DNA of 64,000 bases from Lichtheimia corymbifera B2541 (GCA_000697475.1 JNEU01001169.1:186001-250000), one strand, 5' to 3'. Counted from the first letter of the stretch, positions 43,101 through 54,954 are shown. Notes: a model not told the origin generated them from the letters alone. Made by a program: numbers and translations.

Positions 43101-45307
43101 CCTCCAAGTCCATACACCTCGCATATCCGTTTGAGGATTTCCAAAATGCCATCATCGCTCTTTCCAAAGTCTTTCTTGGTCGTGTCACGTGAGCTGGCTA
43201 ATGTTGCACGTCCTTGGATCAAAAGTGGGAGCATTCGATTCACACTTTCATACATGAGCCATGCTGATTTCCGATGATATCCGACAGCATTGAGAACACT
43301 TGACATGTGCGTCATAAGATTGATCTACACACAAGAGAGAGTGAGTAAGCACGGTGTTCTCTTCAACCCATAGCCGGTCTCACTCATACCTGATCCAATA
43401 ATGATAAATCATCCAATTGCACGACCCATATTTTGGTTGCCCATTCCGCAATGTCGTGTCGTGGAATTCCACTTTCCTTGTATCTCATCATGTCCTCAAT
43501 AGAAATGAATCGCTGTGGTCCAGTCAGGATGCCGTTATCTTCAGAGGAAAGTTTTCCCTGCACCAACAATGACAATGTATGATCGCTCCATCCTTTGTTG
43601 GCGTACACTGTCAGCATAAATCGAGCCATTTTGACAAGGGTCTCTGCATAGATCAAGGTTGGCATCGGGATGCTGGATGTGGTGCTGACTTTGTCGTAGT
43701 AATCGAGCAATGCTGTGTATCGCTGAAGCACTTGCGCTACAGTGGATGTTGTATCATCGAGAAGCGTAGTTGGTGAAGGATCCGTAGTAGGTGTGGATGG
43801 TGTTTCAGGTGTGCTTCCACCAGGGGCACTTTGACTTCTGGATACAATATGCTGTGTGCAACACGAATTAATTTTCATTCCTTCCCATAACGCTCCCCTA
43901 TTGTACTACTTACACCAACATCTGCATGAAGATACTCCAGCAATAAAGTAGCGCATGTTAAACCTTCCATTGCACTTCCTAGCCATAAATAATCGGATGT
44001 CGTCTTTGTCATCTCGATCGCTTGGGTATAGCTAAAAGGACGTAGTATGATTAAGAGCGTGTAAACATGTATACATGGAATTGACTACTTACTGGGTAAC
44101 TGCATCGGGTAAACGACCTGCCAACAGGTATAAATCAGCCAAGAGTTTCTTTACTCGAGCAGGGGTTCGTCTTTTGGTTTTTCCATTGTCTCCTTGATTG
44201 CCTGTCGATCGTGTTGGTTGTGGTGATGGAAGAGGTGGTGACATGGGTCCATGGGGAACATTGGGAGTAAGTTTTTGTTGGTGTTGTGCAAATGAAAGTG
44301 GGCGTGAGTTGCCGACGGGCGTGGAGGCGCGCTTCAATAAAGAAGATGACGAGGATTGTGTGGGTTTAGGTGGTTGTGATGTGCGATGATTCATATTTGG
44401 AGAGCCTGGTGTACTGACTGAAGGTGTTGGCGATACGTTGCTAGGCGAGTCAAAGCGTGGTGTAATGTAATAAGCACGTGGTAAAGGCGATTCAAGCGTA
44501 GGTAAGTTTTCTATCCTGGAAGCCTATCATTGATTGATGAGCAACTTGTTTCTATATCCATCTCATGTTCAACTTACCAGCATTGCAAATTGACTTAGGA
44601 TCTCACTGGCAAAGTCGCATATCATCGTGCTCATGTAAAATGACATGTTGCCAACGTTCGGGATCATGATAAGGCCTTTGGTGTCATCAGGTTGTGTCTC
44701 GGTTGGATCAAAAGCAAAACATCTTGAAACAATGGCAGTAGGATACTTTTAGAACAGGGATCGTTAATAAGCATATATCTTGGTTGCATAAACGTCCGTT
44801 ACCTTGTGGAGTGTATCCACGAAATGCTTATGGCCTTCACTCAAATCCTTATCCTTCCATTCTTGACAATCCATAATACCAATGACCTAGAAGACCACTA
44901 TTAACATCCATCCGTAGGTATCCACATTGTCTTTTACATACACCAAATATACGGCGGTGCGGTTGGAAATCTTCCAAATGGGCGTGATCACGCGTGTAAG
45001 TGGTAGTAAACTGAAAATGCATTTGTCCCTCCTGGAAAACTTGGCTACTGAACATGGCTGTATATATAAACAATAGCTCTTAGTCCCTTTCATACAAGGC
45101 TTCCATGACAGTGCCGGGATTACCAGCTGATGCGCGTTTACCTCCAGCTCCATTCTGCAAGTCAGGTGTCACATCTCCTAATCGAACCACGCTGAATTTC
45201 TTGACAAGCTCGACATGCTTCCAAAAAGTGGACGACTTGATGGGTGGAACAGGCACCAAGAGCACTCGCACTCGGCAGGATGAGGTGATGTTTATCGCCA
45301 AGTCCAT
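40128..45307 (-). CDS. TRS120: TRAPPII complex subunit Trs120 (TRAPPC9)
   Basis: Eighteen exons, all joining in frame (45307-45142, 45057-44942, 44886-44803, 44745-44578, 44523-44093, 44031-43914, 43851-43390, 43324-43102, 43043-42864, 42811-42498, 42439-42342, 42284-42024, 41967-41809, 41753-41478, 41416-40988, 40923-40529, 40468-40347, 40280-40128), give 1384 residues. The N-terminus (SCRVRVLLVPVPPIKSSTFW, then VRLGDVTPDLQ) and the beta-sandwich repeats of the C-terminal half (NPFGFDLELQHVVL, ISIELENIGNIPVDFASLSF) match Trs120. The complex is the Golgi GEF for Ypt31/Rab11. A Ser/Pro-rich insertion is encoded by exon 5 (44.1-44.5 kb), another around 43.8 kb. Confidence 0.92.
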
Positions 45308-45612
45308 TCACGTTATCAATTTAGTTCCTGAACGAAAGGACGAGTACAAAGAGTCAATAGCCAAATGCGACACAACTTGACTCCGCGACGTCTTTCAACC
45401 TTATGGACCCGCTGTAACTTTGCTTTACAAAATTACCACCACATCATCACCCTATTGAGTGGATCCTGTCATGTATATGTAGTAACTATGATTCGAATAA
45501 AGACGCTCTTTGTCATCATTGGGCCTTCTTTTTATCACGTGATTCTCATTTATTTCAATGATGGCTTGGTATAGAACACAATTACATGCTAAATGACTAT
45601 ATACAAGGATGC
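45308..45612. other. TRS120 promoter and ORC4 3' flank
   Basis: 305 bases between two genes on the minus strand. No gene was seen. Confidence 0.4.
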
Positions 45613-47510
45613 TTATCCGGTGACCCACTTTTTGATCGGTGCTGGGCAATTTTTATACTTGAGAACGGCCTCTGTTACTTGCGGCTGCTCGAGCATCAAT
45701 CGTGCCATTCGGTATTCTTTTGGACACTTTGCAATATCCTCCACTGGACATACAATCTCAAACCCTTGCAGGTTTTCAAAAGCCTACCAAGCATTTAGGA
45801 TCAATATCCCCCATAATAACATCCCTTTTTGATAAGCCTACCTTGAGCGCGACAGGCCGCTTGTATAATTTCACGCCAAATCCACCACCACTGACTTGCG
45901 TTCGATTCATGAAATCCTTGTATTCGTCGTATACCATTTCAAAGTTGAAAGTTGTGATATCCTTTTCCAAAAGCTTCTTCATTGAAACAATAAGAACGAG
46001 TTCCAGCATGGACACACCTGCAATAAAATTGATAAGCCCAACATGTCATGTCACCACCAACACCACCGCTATCCGACCATTACCTTTAAGGATCTCCGTT
46101 TTGGCATCAGAACGCTGTGCAACGCTTGTTTCCTGGAAATCCTCCACTCGCAAATATGGATTATCTTGATTCAATTTGGATACAGGCTCAAACTAAATAC
46201 AAGGCATTAGAACACGATAGGATAGGCTCTGTGGCCCAACTTACACATAGCTTATAGAACGAGCGGATGTCCTTGGTCAGGTCAAAGATGCGCCTTAAGA
46301 TCGTATTCATAGTTGGGTTTTGGAAAAGATCCTGTGTAATGATGATGATCCATAAGTACGCATACATAGAGTGGTCACTTTCCATTCCCACTTACATCCA
46401 ATGCTGCATTAAATTTCTCGACGTATACGCTGTAAGCTGCATGATCACCAAGTGCAACCTGTAACCGTAATTGACTCTTTGCCAACTCGATAAATTCACC
46501 AAAGGTTGATGGAGGAAACACGTAGATCTGACGATGCGAAAAACGCGACTTGACACGCTTCTCCAGTAATGACAATGCATCCTACCATTAATCCATCTTT
46601 AGCTTCCTCGTCGACTGTAGAAAGCACCAATCATCCTTACCAGCCTGCATGTCAAACCAATAACAGCCATTGGGCTTTGAGCGCTCTGTGCTGCATCGAA
46701 AAGGTTGTAAAGTAAAGCTTGCTTTGGTTGCTGTGCGAAAAGATCGAATTCGTCAAGGATAAATATGATCGGCAGCGTCGACTTGTCTCCCGCTTTGATC
46801 AATGAGAGTAGATAATCGAAGGATTCAGCAAACGAAGCCTACATACATACACACGCATTAGGTTGGCATAGCAACATGGCAAAGATAGAACTTACAAATT
46901 GACGGCTATTCTGTTGCTGCTGTTGATCCGGTTGCTTTTGTTGAAGAAAGAGTTGTCTAGCAATCTCACTCAGGGCAAGTCTATCTGTGGTCTCTGTTTG
47001 ACCGTTGAGTCGAATAACACAAAAGTTGGACGCCTCGCTGCCACGGTTGTATTGTTTATCAAGGTCCTCTAGAGCACTCCGTACCAGCATCGTTTTGCCA
47101 ACACCTCGGTTGCCGATCAAGAGACACGAGTTGCTTTCACCTTTGGAAATGGTCTGATCCAGCAGATCGTACAACTTGGCATACTGATCTTGAAGACAAT
47201 GCATATGAGGAGGACTCAACTTTTCTGATAAGCGTCCCAAGAGACGAGATCTTGCACATGCCACCTGTTGCTGCAAGTTGGAACTGGTCTTTGTTGTGCT
47301 CTCTGGATCGGTGAATGGATCGTCGTCTAGGACATTGAGGACACTGCTGCTTTGTTGACGTTTGGCTGAGACAGCATTAGGGGAAGAAGCACCACCATTG
47401 CTACGACGTCGTTTCATTGTACGCTGGGGCGATTTGCTGTTGGGTGACGATATATAAAACTTGTCGAGGTTCTTCCTGTCAAAGTCGTGAGCAGATCCGG
47501 TCTGGGCCAT
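45613..47510 (-). CDS. ORC4: Origin recognition complex subunit 4
   Basis: Seven exons (47510-46896, 46838-46641, 46581-46396, 46331-46245, 46192-46084, 46017-45842, 45783-45613) give 513 residues. An AAA+ core follows a disordered N-terminus: Walker [12 protein letters not shown] (about residues 130-140) and Walker [14 protein letters not shown] (about 225-237). Later [20 protein letters not shown] is the classic Orc4 sensor-2 region; its Arg finger acts on Orc1 ATP. The C-terminal winged-helix part ends KKWVTG. Orc4 helps bind replication origins and load MCM in the nucleus. The ATG at 47510 was chosen because the sequence upstream reads as untranslated leader. Confidence 0.92.
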
Positions 47511-47863
47511 ACAGCATAAAAGGAGGAAAGAAAGATGAAATGCGAAATGATGCTCGTCTCGCCAATTCCCCTCCCTCTCAGGTACACAGCACGTGACTTT
47601 TTCCAGATAAACGAATGCCAATCAAGTATTGTACCTCCATCAACAAAATAAAATTGAGACATGTAGGGTTCCTAGCATCATCACTGCATTTAACGCTGCC
47701 CCATCCATAGCCATATGCACCTTGAATATCATCCTGATCCCCCCCTGTTACATGATTCTATATCCACATATTGTCAACTTCCTTCCAAGTGTTCAATAAT
47801 CGCCCATATCTTTATTTTTGTCAAGAGGCACATGAAAACGGCTAATCATCCCAATTGTTACAT
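47511..47863. other. ORC4 promoter with a diverged partial repeat copy
   Basis: No gene was seen. Bases 47748-47820 are a diverged copy of the leader part of the tandem repeat that follows (ATCCACATATTGTCAACTTC). Confidence 0.4.
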
Positions 47864-48651
47864 GATCCTACATCCACTTATTGTTAATACACTTCCAAGT
47901 TTTCAACAAATAGTAGTCCATATACTTATCTTATTTTGGTTGCCATCCAACAGCTAACATTGGGAACTGCTATACGCGGGCATGGCGCGGCTCACCATAG
48001 GAGGTGCATGGCAACCATGATGGCGTACGCACAGTCGCCAGGTCAGCCTTCTCAATGAACAACCACCCTGACAACTGTTTGTTCTCAATGTAAAAGCATG
48101 ACACTTTGGAGCTGCAATACGCGGGCATGGCGCGGCTCACCATAGAAGGTGCATGGCAACCATGATGGCGCATGCACGGTCGCCAGGTCAGCCTTCTCAA
48201 CGAACAACCACCCTGACAACCGTTGTCCCAATGTGCCATGCTAAAGGAAGCGTATATGATCCTACATCCGCTTATTGTCAATACACTTCCAAGTTCCAAC
48301 AAATAGTAGTCCATATACTTATCTTATTTTGGTTGCCATCCAACAGCTAACATTGGGAACTGCTATACGCGGTGAATGGCGCGGCTCACCATAGGAGGTG
48401 CATGGCAACCATGATGGCGTACGCACAGTCGCCAGGTCAGCCTTCTCAATGAACAACCACCCTGACAACTGTTTGTTCTCAATGTAAAAGCATGACACTT
48501 TGGAACTGCAATACGCGGTGAATGGCGCGGCTCACCATAGAAGGTGCATGGCAACCATGATGGCGCATGCACAGTCGCCAGGTCAGCCTTCTCAACGAAC
48601 AACCACCCTGACAACCGTTGTCCCAATGTGCCATGCTAAAGGAAATAACGT
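47864..48651. repeat. 394-base tandem duplication made of ~145-base subunits
   Basis: Two near-identical units begin at 47864 and 48258 (GATCCTACATCCACTTATTG against GATCCTACATCCGCTTATTG). Each holds two related subunits starting near 47964 and 48109, and near 48357 and 48503, with shared GGTGCATGGCAACCATGATG and CAGTCGCCAGGTCAGCCTTC. The minus strand is open across each subunit, giving repeated peptides with LSGWLFIEKADLATV and PSWLPC. High identity of the long units shows a recent duplication. Confidence 0.85.
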
Positions 48652-49170
48652 ATATACACTAGTCATTTTTAGTTACAGCAGCAAATAGTCATTTTCAGTT
48701 ATAGCATCATATAGACTTATCTTTGATTTGCTGTATTGAATTGAAGGTCGCATCGGAAAAGCAGAGGAGATGGGTGCAGTTGGTATTCGCAAAGATGAGG
48801 TGAAAGAGGGAAAAGCTACGCGGAGAATTCAGTGGCGGAGGTGGTTGCCTTGATACAGCATAGCCATGGCAACCCGTCCCCGCACTATCACAGCTCTTTT
48901 CTCATGGTCGCTGTGATATCTTTTCATGAAATACCATATACTGGGAATGTTGCTAAAGCCAAGGAGATAGCAGCAGGATGGTGGGTGGCAACAAGAACGG
49001 CACTTACATAATATGGAACACATAGAATCTTCGCATCTACTAGCTCTAAAGATTATATAACATCCAGTTAACCAATGTTGAAAAATACGTAGTACTCCCA
49101 ATAAAATAAGATGTAGGCATTTTATTCATGTCTTGGTATTCACTACCAGTACTAGCATAAAGCTAACCTA
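48652..49170. other. Intergenic, no gene seen
   Basis: Short imperfect direct repeats (TAGTCATTTT, TTATAGCATCA) lie near 48660-48715. AGCCATGGCAAC at 48862-48873 is an X-box half-palindrome. Confidence 0.35.
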
Positions 49171-50193
49171 TTAATCCTTCTTATGATGGTCTGCTCCCTT
49201 GCACCATTTATTTCCTTCCCGGTATACTGCATATATACAAAGCCCGGTACCTGGTCCTGCAAGGATGGATGACAGTAACAAGACCACCAAGCCTTTGTAA
49301 CCATTCTCTAAAGCCGCCCATACACAGCAGGCTCCAAACGTAACAACCGTATCCAAAAGAAAAACGTGTGTAGCGCCAATTTTGCCCAGTTGCTCAAGAG
49401 CAAGCGATGTCAAATCCACCTCATCTTTGTAAAGGGTTGCTATGCCGACCAATGTTGCCATGTTCAGCAGGCCTTTAGACTTTAGTCGTACACATGCTGC
49501 ATAGAAAATCACAGCGTTGAAAGCACCAATCGGCATATAAAGTCTCCACATAGCCTTACGCTTGTCGTCAGTGATTTTTGCTTTGTCGAATATCCACGCT
49601 GTGATATAATGTGCTGGTGACAATAATAAGGGAGCTAGCTGCCACAAAGCGATAACGTTGCTCTCCATGGGGCTGTATGGTATGGTACCGAAAAGCATAA
49701 AGATGGTTGGCAGTAGGTAACACATTACTATGGCAATTAAAGTAGCATAGAGTCGAGATGCGCTTATAGAGTATTGAGCGGATGTAATGTTGTCGCCATA
49801 GCAATAGTAAAATGCAGGCACCCACATCAACGGCAAGGTTATTGATATGCCTATCATGTTTGCTACGAATCCCCACAAAGATACGCAAGACATGATCCAA
49901 TTGGTACCGGAACGTGAACCTTCAACTAGCATGATGGTGAGCACTGAGCCAAAGAAGAAAAGGAGTATCCAGCTAAGCTCATATCCAAAGGAGTCGTGCA
50001 TAGCATGCGAAAAGACATTGACCAAGAAGCAGAATGGATGGTCGATAGCGTTGATTGCACCTGAAGTTGCATGATAGTTGCGAGCATTGGAACAAAGATC
50101 GGCAAGCCTAGCGAAAGGATAAACAATGATAAAATGATGACCAAGAGCGACTGCGATAGGAAAGCCAATAGCAAAGGAAAGCCAAAGCTTCAT
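49171..50193 (-). CDS. Multi-pass membrane protein of unknown family
   Basis: Single-exon frame of 340 residues from the ATG at 50193 (the frame continues upstream only to a GTG). It is hydrophobic throughout, with about eight membrane segments, for example LWLSFAIGFPIAVALGHHFI, ELSWILLFFFGSVLTIMLVE, IGISITLPLMWVPAFYYCYG, LIAIVMCYLLPTIFMLFG and GLVVLLLSSILAGPGTGLCI. The C-terminus is lysine rich. Its length and topology resemble fungal integral membrane proteins of secondary-metabolite loci, but no catalytic motif is recognisable and no cluster genes lie nearby. Absence of introns is unusual for this window. Confidence 0.6.
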   Translation of the reverse strand: MKLWLSFAIGFPIAVALGHHFIIVYPFARLADLCSNARNYHATSGAINAIDHPFCFLVNVFSHAMHDSFGYELSWILLFFFGSVLTIMLVEGSRSGTNWIMSCVSLWGFVANMIGISITLPLMWVPAFYYCYGDNITSAQYSISASRLYATLIAIVMCYLLPTIFMLFGTIPYSPMESNVIALWQLAPLLLSPAHYITAWIFDKAKITDDKRKAMWRLYMPIGAFNAVIFYAACVRLKSKGLLNMATLVGIATLYKDEVDLTSLALEQLGKIGATHVFLLDTVVTFGACCVWAALENGYKGLVVLLLSSILAGPGTGLCIYAVYREGNKWCKGADHHKKD

Positions 50194-50371
50194 CGTAAAA
50201 AAAGAAAGTGAAAAGCACACAAGTCGATTCACTCAATTGCTTGCTGCATGTCATCCCGAATGGAAAGTGGGCTGACAGTAGCACAAACCCCACTGATAAC
50301 TATAATTACATCGTGTATATCATTTGCCCCTAGCAGCGTATTTATTGCACTCCATCCACAGTAAACACTGT

Positions 50372-51077
50372 TTACAAAAGGGTCTCGTAAGGAACAGGGG
50401 CGATGGTTTGAGGGACATTGTGCTTGGTAGAAACGTGACGAGCCTCGCGAGGTTGAGCAGGAAGACGCTTCAAGTTGACCTTGACTATAGATTCACATGT
50501 ACAAATCGAGATTAGCTTCTTTCCCATCACACATAGCATTAATCAATAGCTTGATCCTTACCACCAGTCTCCTTGGCAACCTTCTTCTTTTGAGCGTTTT
50601 CCTTGACACGTTCCAAGAATTCTTGACGGCACTTGGAGTGCTTGACGTGCTCGATGCGGATGTTGACACGCTTCTCCATGTAGCGGTTACCGACACGCTT
50701 GTGAACAATGACACCAACAGCAGACTTGGTAACGTTGTAGACAACACCAGTGCGACTATATAAAAAGACAATAGCCATGAATACTCCCAATAGCCAGCCA
50801 TAACAATCCATCCATCCCTCAACTTACCCGTGGTAGAACTTGTGGGGCATACCCTTTTGGACAGCAGCGTTAGCCTTGATGTCAACAATATCGCCAACCT
50901 TGTAGGTCTTCAAGTAGGTCGACAAGGGGATAGCACCATGCTCGCGGAACTTGCGCGAGAACATGTGGCGGGTGCGAGCACGAACTGCAATGCATCGAAA
51001 TCAGTCTCATGCGCAAAAAGGAACACGTACAAGGTAAATGGACCCAATGACTACTTACGACCAAAGGAGTGAGGCAT
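50372..51077 (-). CDS. RPL21: 60S ribosomal protein eL21
   Basis: Four exons (51077-51059, 50984-50828, 50755-50562, 50484-50372) give 160 residues, the normal length. Recognisable blocks are [69 protein letters not shown] and the C-terminal [11 protein letters not shown]. It is a component of the cytosolic 60S subunit near the central protuberance. A short first exon of 19 bases is typical of ribosomal protein genes. Its start region faces an extended promoter. Confidence 0.95.
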
Positions 51078-52609
51078 TCTATAGCATAATCGAATATCGT
51101 TAGACTAGCTGTCTCCTGGATTTCCTGATCGCTGCAGTCAAGTTACCTGTCAACGTATTACAGAGGCAAAAAAGAGAAGGAAGAAGTAAGCCACAGCTTG
51201 CAACTAAATTTTAACAGCGCTGAGATTGGGTATAAGAACCAACGTGGATCATCCACTCTGTGTCAGTCTCTGGTTGCCATATCCCTATGCGCCATTCAGT
51301 AAGTGGGTATGTGTGTGTGCGTGTACTTTTATATAACAATTCCTGATATCGTAGTAATTGGATCATTGTAGTAGCATTCATTTCGGTTTACCTAGGTTGC
51401 CCTTTAATATTGAAACCAAGAATTGCATTGAGACCTTGGAAGGCATGATGCGTAATAAACCATTGAATCTATTTACCTGCTGGATATTGGATATTGGGAA
51501 ATGGTTCCATTTGGTGGGGGGGGAATACAGAAATATAGCGTAGGAAAATGGGAGTAATATGTATGTAACCAGGGACAACCATACCAAGGAAACATACATA
51601 CACCCTTAATAAAAGAGCCAAATGTCACAATGACGACAATGACAATCAACGTATGATGATAATGAAACGCTGAAGATCATCACAAATGTTAATACATGGA
51701 TCTCTCTTAGGAAAGAACACCGTGTCCCATTGTATATCAGAGTTCACTCTTTCAAGTAATATTGTTGAATGTGGGCGTGGGTATCTCTGTGACCACAAAG
51801 AATGATAACATTTTTGTTGAGGAATGGTGGTGAGCTGATAGATTAGTGGTGTGGGGTGGTTGTTTATCAAAAAGCCGAGCTGCAAAGATAAACAAACTAA
51901 GCAATGTTGCAATGTCATCGAACAACAACAACAATCAGCTAATACAAGTTGCTCGCTTGTTGGTGTTCATCATAAAATGGGAGCGATCACCTTATTTACT
52001 CTTAGTATATATGAAGAACCCATCCACCTCTGACAATGCAGAACACTGAGAACGGAATACGTTACAAGAGGAGCAGATCATCATAAAGGGAATGACAAAT
52101 TAGGCTTCCACGTTTACATATTGAACGCGTACAAGACATTAGTGACCCAACATGAACCACATATGTGTGCAATTGTATTTTTTTGACGGTAATGTAAGTA
52201 AAATGGACGTACAAAATCGTGTTTTGCTCACGTCGTGCCATTGGCATTGTTCAACTCAAAGGGTCACGTGCATGTTATCGAAAATATAGAATGCAATCGT
52301 TCTTTATATATGTGATTGATGGTGGTGGATGCAATTCCAAAGAGAGGGCTTTTCATGATGGGTATGCTGAAGGTATATAGCTGGACCATTTTACTGGTAG
52401 GTTTTCTTGGATCAGAGGTGTGTCAAATGGTATATGATTACATGGATCATGATGGATATGGATGTCAATGGTAATAGGATGGATGGAGGATTGGATGAGG
52501 CACGTGCACAAAGCCACAATTGGAGATCTACTGTCATTATTCGTGCACCGCCCAAAGAAAAAAAAAAGCTTTTGGTGAGCGATAGGTGGAATCCTCCTCT
52601 TTTTCAAAA
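51078..52609. promoter_or_regulatory. Divergent intergenic region of eL21 and uS4
   Basis: About 1.5 kb between two ribosomal protein genes transcribed apart. No gene was seen. GGTTGCCATATCC near 51270 resembles an X-box half-site, and an A/T-rich tract precedes the uS4 start. Confidence 0.4.
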
Positions 52610-53240
52610 ATGACTGGTGCTTCGCGTACTTACAGCAAGACCTCCAAGGTCCCTAAGCGCCCCTACGAGTCTGCTCGTTTGGACCAAGAATTGAAGCTCG
52701 TTGGCGAGTATGGTCTCAAGAATAAGCGTGAAGTCTGGCGTGTCGGTTTGACCTTGTCCAAGATTCGTCGTGCTGCTCGTGATTTGCTTACTTTGGACGA
52801 GAAGGACCCCCGTCGTCTCTTCGAGGGCAATGCTTTGATTCGTCGTTTGGTCCGCATTGGTGTCTTGGACGAGAGCCGCATGAAGCTCGATTACGTCTTG
52901 GGTCTCAAGATTGAGGACTTTTTGGAACGTCGTCTTCAAACTCAAGTCTTCAAGCTCGGTCTTGCCAAGTCTATCCATCACGCTCGTGTCCTCATCCGTC
53001 AGCGTCACATCCGTGTTGGCAAGCAAGTTGTCAACGTGCCCTCCTTCATTGTCCGTTTGGTAAGTATTGAAATGATTTATTGCATGAGTATTGTCTCTTA
53101 CATATAACGCTATACAGGACTCGCAAAAGCACATTGACTTTGCCTTGACCTCTCCTTATGGTGGTGGCCGTCCTGGTCGTGTCAAGAGAAAGAGAGCCAA
53201 GGCTGCTGAGGGTGGTGATGATGAGGAGGATGAAGAGTAA
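52610..53240 (+). CDS. RPS9: 40S ribosomal protein uS4 (S9)
   Basis: Two exons (52610-53059 and 53118-53240) give 190 residues. The protein begins [20 protein letters not shown] and contains the S4 RNA-binding domain [20 protein letters not shown] followed by [20 protein letters not shown]. The second exon encodes [19 protein letters not shown] and an acidic tail. uS4 helps nucleate 40S assembly and sits at the mRNA entry channel. The 58-base intron has GTAAGT and TACAG sites. Confidence 0.96.
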
Positions 53241-53934
53241 ATATTCGATGCATCACAATAAACCCATTGCCCATACTCGTTCAAAAACAACTTGACTTTT
53301 TTTTATATGTGAGATGTTTATTCTGGCTCGTAACAGTTACAGTGCTGATATAGAAACAACGAAATTATCTGATTAACAAAGAGCAGCATGACAGAATAAA
53401 GACTAATGGCACACAATGAGATGTAGCTTTATTTCCTGGGATACGTAATGATAATTGGGTCACAAGTTGCCATGGCAACCTTCCTCAAAGATACATCTGG
53501 CGTTTTAGCCGTGCTTGTAGATAAGGCACGTTCTTAAGAGTAGTAGCATACTTCAATAAAAATTATTACTACTGATATTGCTGTATCATGTATTATATAT
53601 TAAACGGCGACTTGGAAGAGGAAGAGCAAACGTTGATTGCATGATGGGTGAAGTAGAGAAAAGAGACGCCGCATAAAGCAATGGCGTATGGTGGTCAGAA
53701 TAGCATTTCACAACTCACGCCCCTTATTACACCTTTATTCATCATTCAACTTGAGCCCCTGATGTCTATCAACGTAGTCAAAAAGAATGCCTTGACACTG
53801 ATCTCTACTATAACGCGGTATCCGTAAGCTTGCTCAATAGTCTGTAACGGGGAAAGCGGCTCTTGGACTATTATTATATTGCTTGAGCTACTTTGGTATA
53901 ACCCTCCGCCAAACCTTTCTTTTATTGCCCTGAA
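53241..53934. other. Intergenic with a perfect X-box palindrome
   Basis: No gene was seen. GTTGCCATGGCAAC at 53466-53479 is a perfect 14-base RFX X-box palindrome. AATAAA at 53260 may end the uS4 transcript. Confidence 0.45.
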
Positions 53935-54452
53935 ATGCGGTTACGCATTCTCATTGTCCTTTTCTTCCTTCTCATCGTACTCGCCATTCTCGGTTTTGCG
54001 CCCATTCAGCTGGGTGGAAAGGTCAATGACAAGGTGCTTCACTATACAGCCTTTCTGATCCTCGGCATTTGTCTTTATTTCCTATGGGATCTCTCCTATA
54101 AACGCAACCTACTTCTTGCCTCGGTCATCTTGTTTTCGGCTGCTATCCTTAGTGAATGCGTTCAAGGGCTTTTACCGGTGCGTATTATGGGCTATGTATC
54201 TAGAGTGCATTGTCTCCTAACATGGTAGTTAATTAGTACCGCACATTTGATCAATATGATATCTTCGCCAACTTACTTGGAGGCATCACCGGCCTATTAT
54301 CGGCATTCTTGATCGATTACTTTTTTACATCAAGGCGTGAGCATCGTCGTCGCTGGGGAGGCAAACGTGAAGCCGAGTATCAAAGGGCCTTGATGGATGA
54401 ATCTGATCTTGAACTCAACGAAGAAAGCGACCATGATGAGCATCACCGATAA
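53935..54452 (+). CDS. VanZ-like small membrane protein
   Basis: Two exons (53935-54177 and 54237-54452) give 152 residues. Four membrane spans are visible: ILIVLFFLLIVLAILGF, HYTAFLILGICLYFLW, LLASVILFSAAILSECVQG and ANLLGGITGLLSAFLIDYF. The conserved pattern KVLHYTAF...SECVQGLLP...FDQYDIFANLLGG is that of VanZ-like proteins: charged and polar residues at loop edges with DxxAN before the last span. The family is named after a teicoplanin-resistance protein; its role in fungi is unknown. An acidic and basic cytosolic tail follows. The donor is GTGCGT, weaker than usual, but the join preserves the frame and motif. Confidence 0.8.
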
Positions 54453-54954
54453 TGTTCCCTCTTTACCCTCTCTTTTTATTTGGTTCCTTAATAGCCGTTC
54501 TACACCCCTATATCTATTTTTCTTTTTGCTCTGTACTTTATCACTAAATATTAATAAACTTTTCTTCAAAGCTGATGTCCCACCAGCGTGAATGTTAAGG
54601 AAAACTCAATGATCGACACGTGGTCACTGTAGACGCATATTTAATGCCATGCAAATGTCTTTTTTGATTAGTATTGCACAAGAAAAAAAGTCAACGGTGA
54701 AACTGGTATCCTGGATCATAAAAGAAGAATAGAATGGCAATAGACATGGCAAATAACTATTAAAACAGATGACAAGAAATGGTACAAATATGTGTTCCTG
54801 GCATATAAAAAGGATCGAATGCGCGGATGGGTGGTGAGAAGGATGGTGGGTGAAAGGTAATATTGTAGCACACGTGATGTGGGGAGTGGATGGGGGAGGA
54901 GGAGGAGGTGGTGGTGGGAGGGAACGATAACAATACAGACTTGCTTTTGGGGAT
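54453..54954. other. Convergent 3' region, no gene seen
   Basis: 502 bases between the ends of the VanZ-like and coiled-coil genes. AATAAA at about 54551 (plus strand) can end the VanZ-like transcript. Minus-strand frames here overlap purine-rich low complexity. Confidence 0.4.

Noticed and set aside
47970..48626. Minus-strand frames over the tandem repeat as a repeat protein gene
   Set aside because: Frames follow the DNA repeat, lack a promoter and splice context, and switch frame between subunits.
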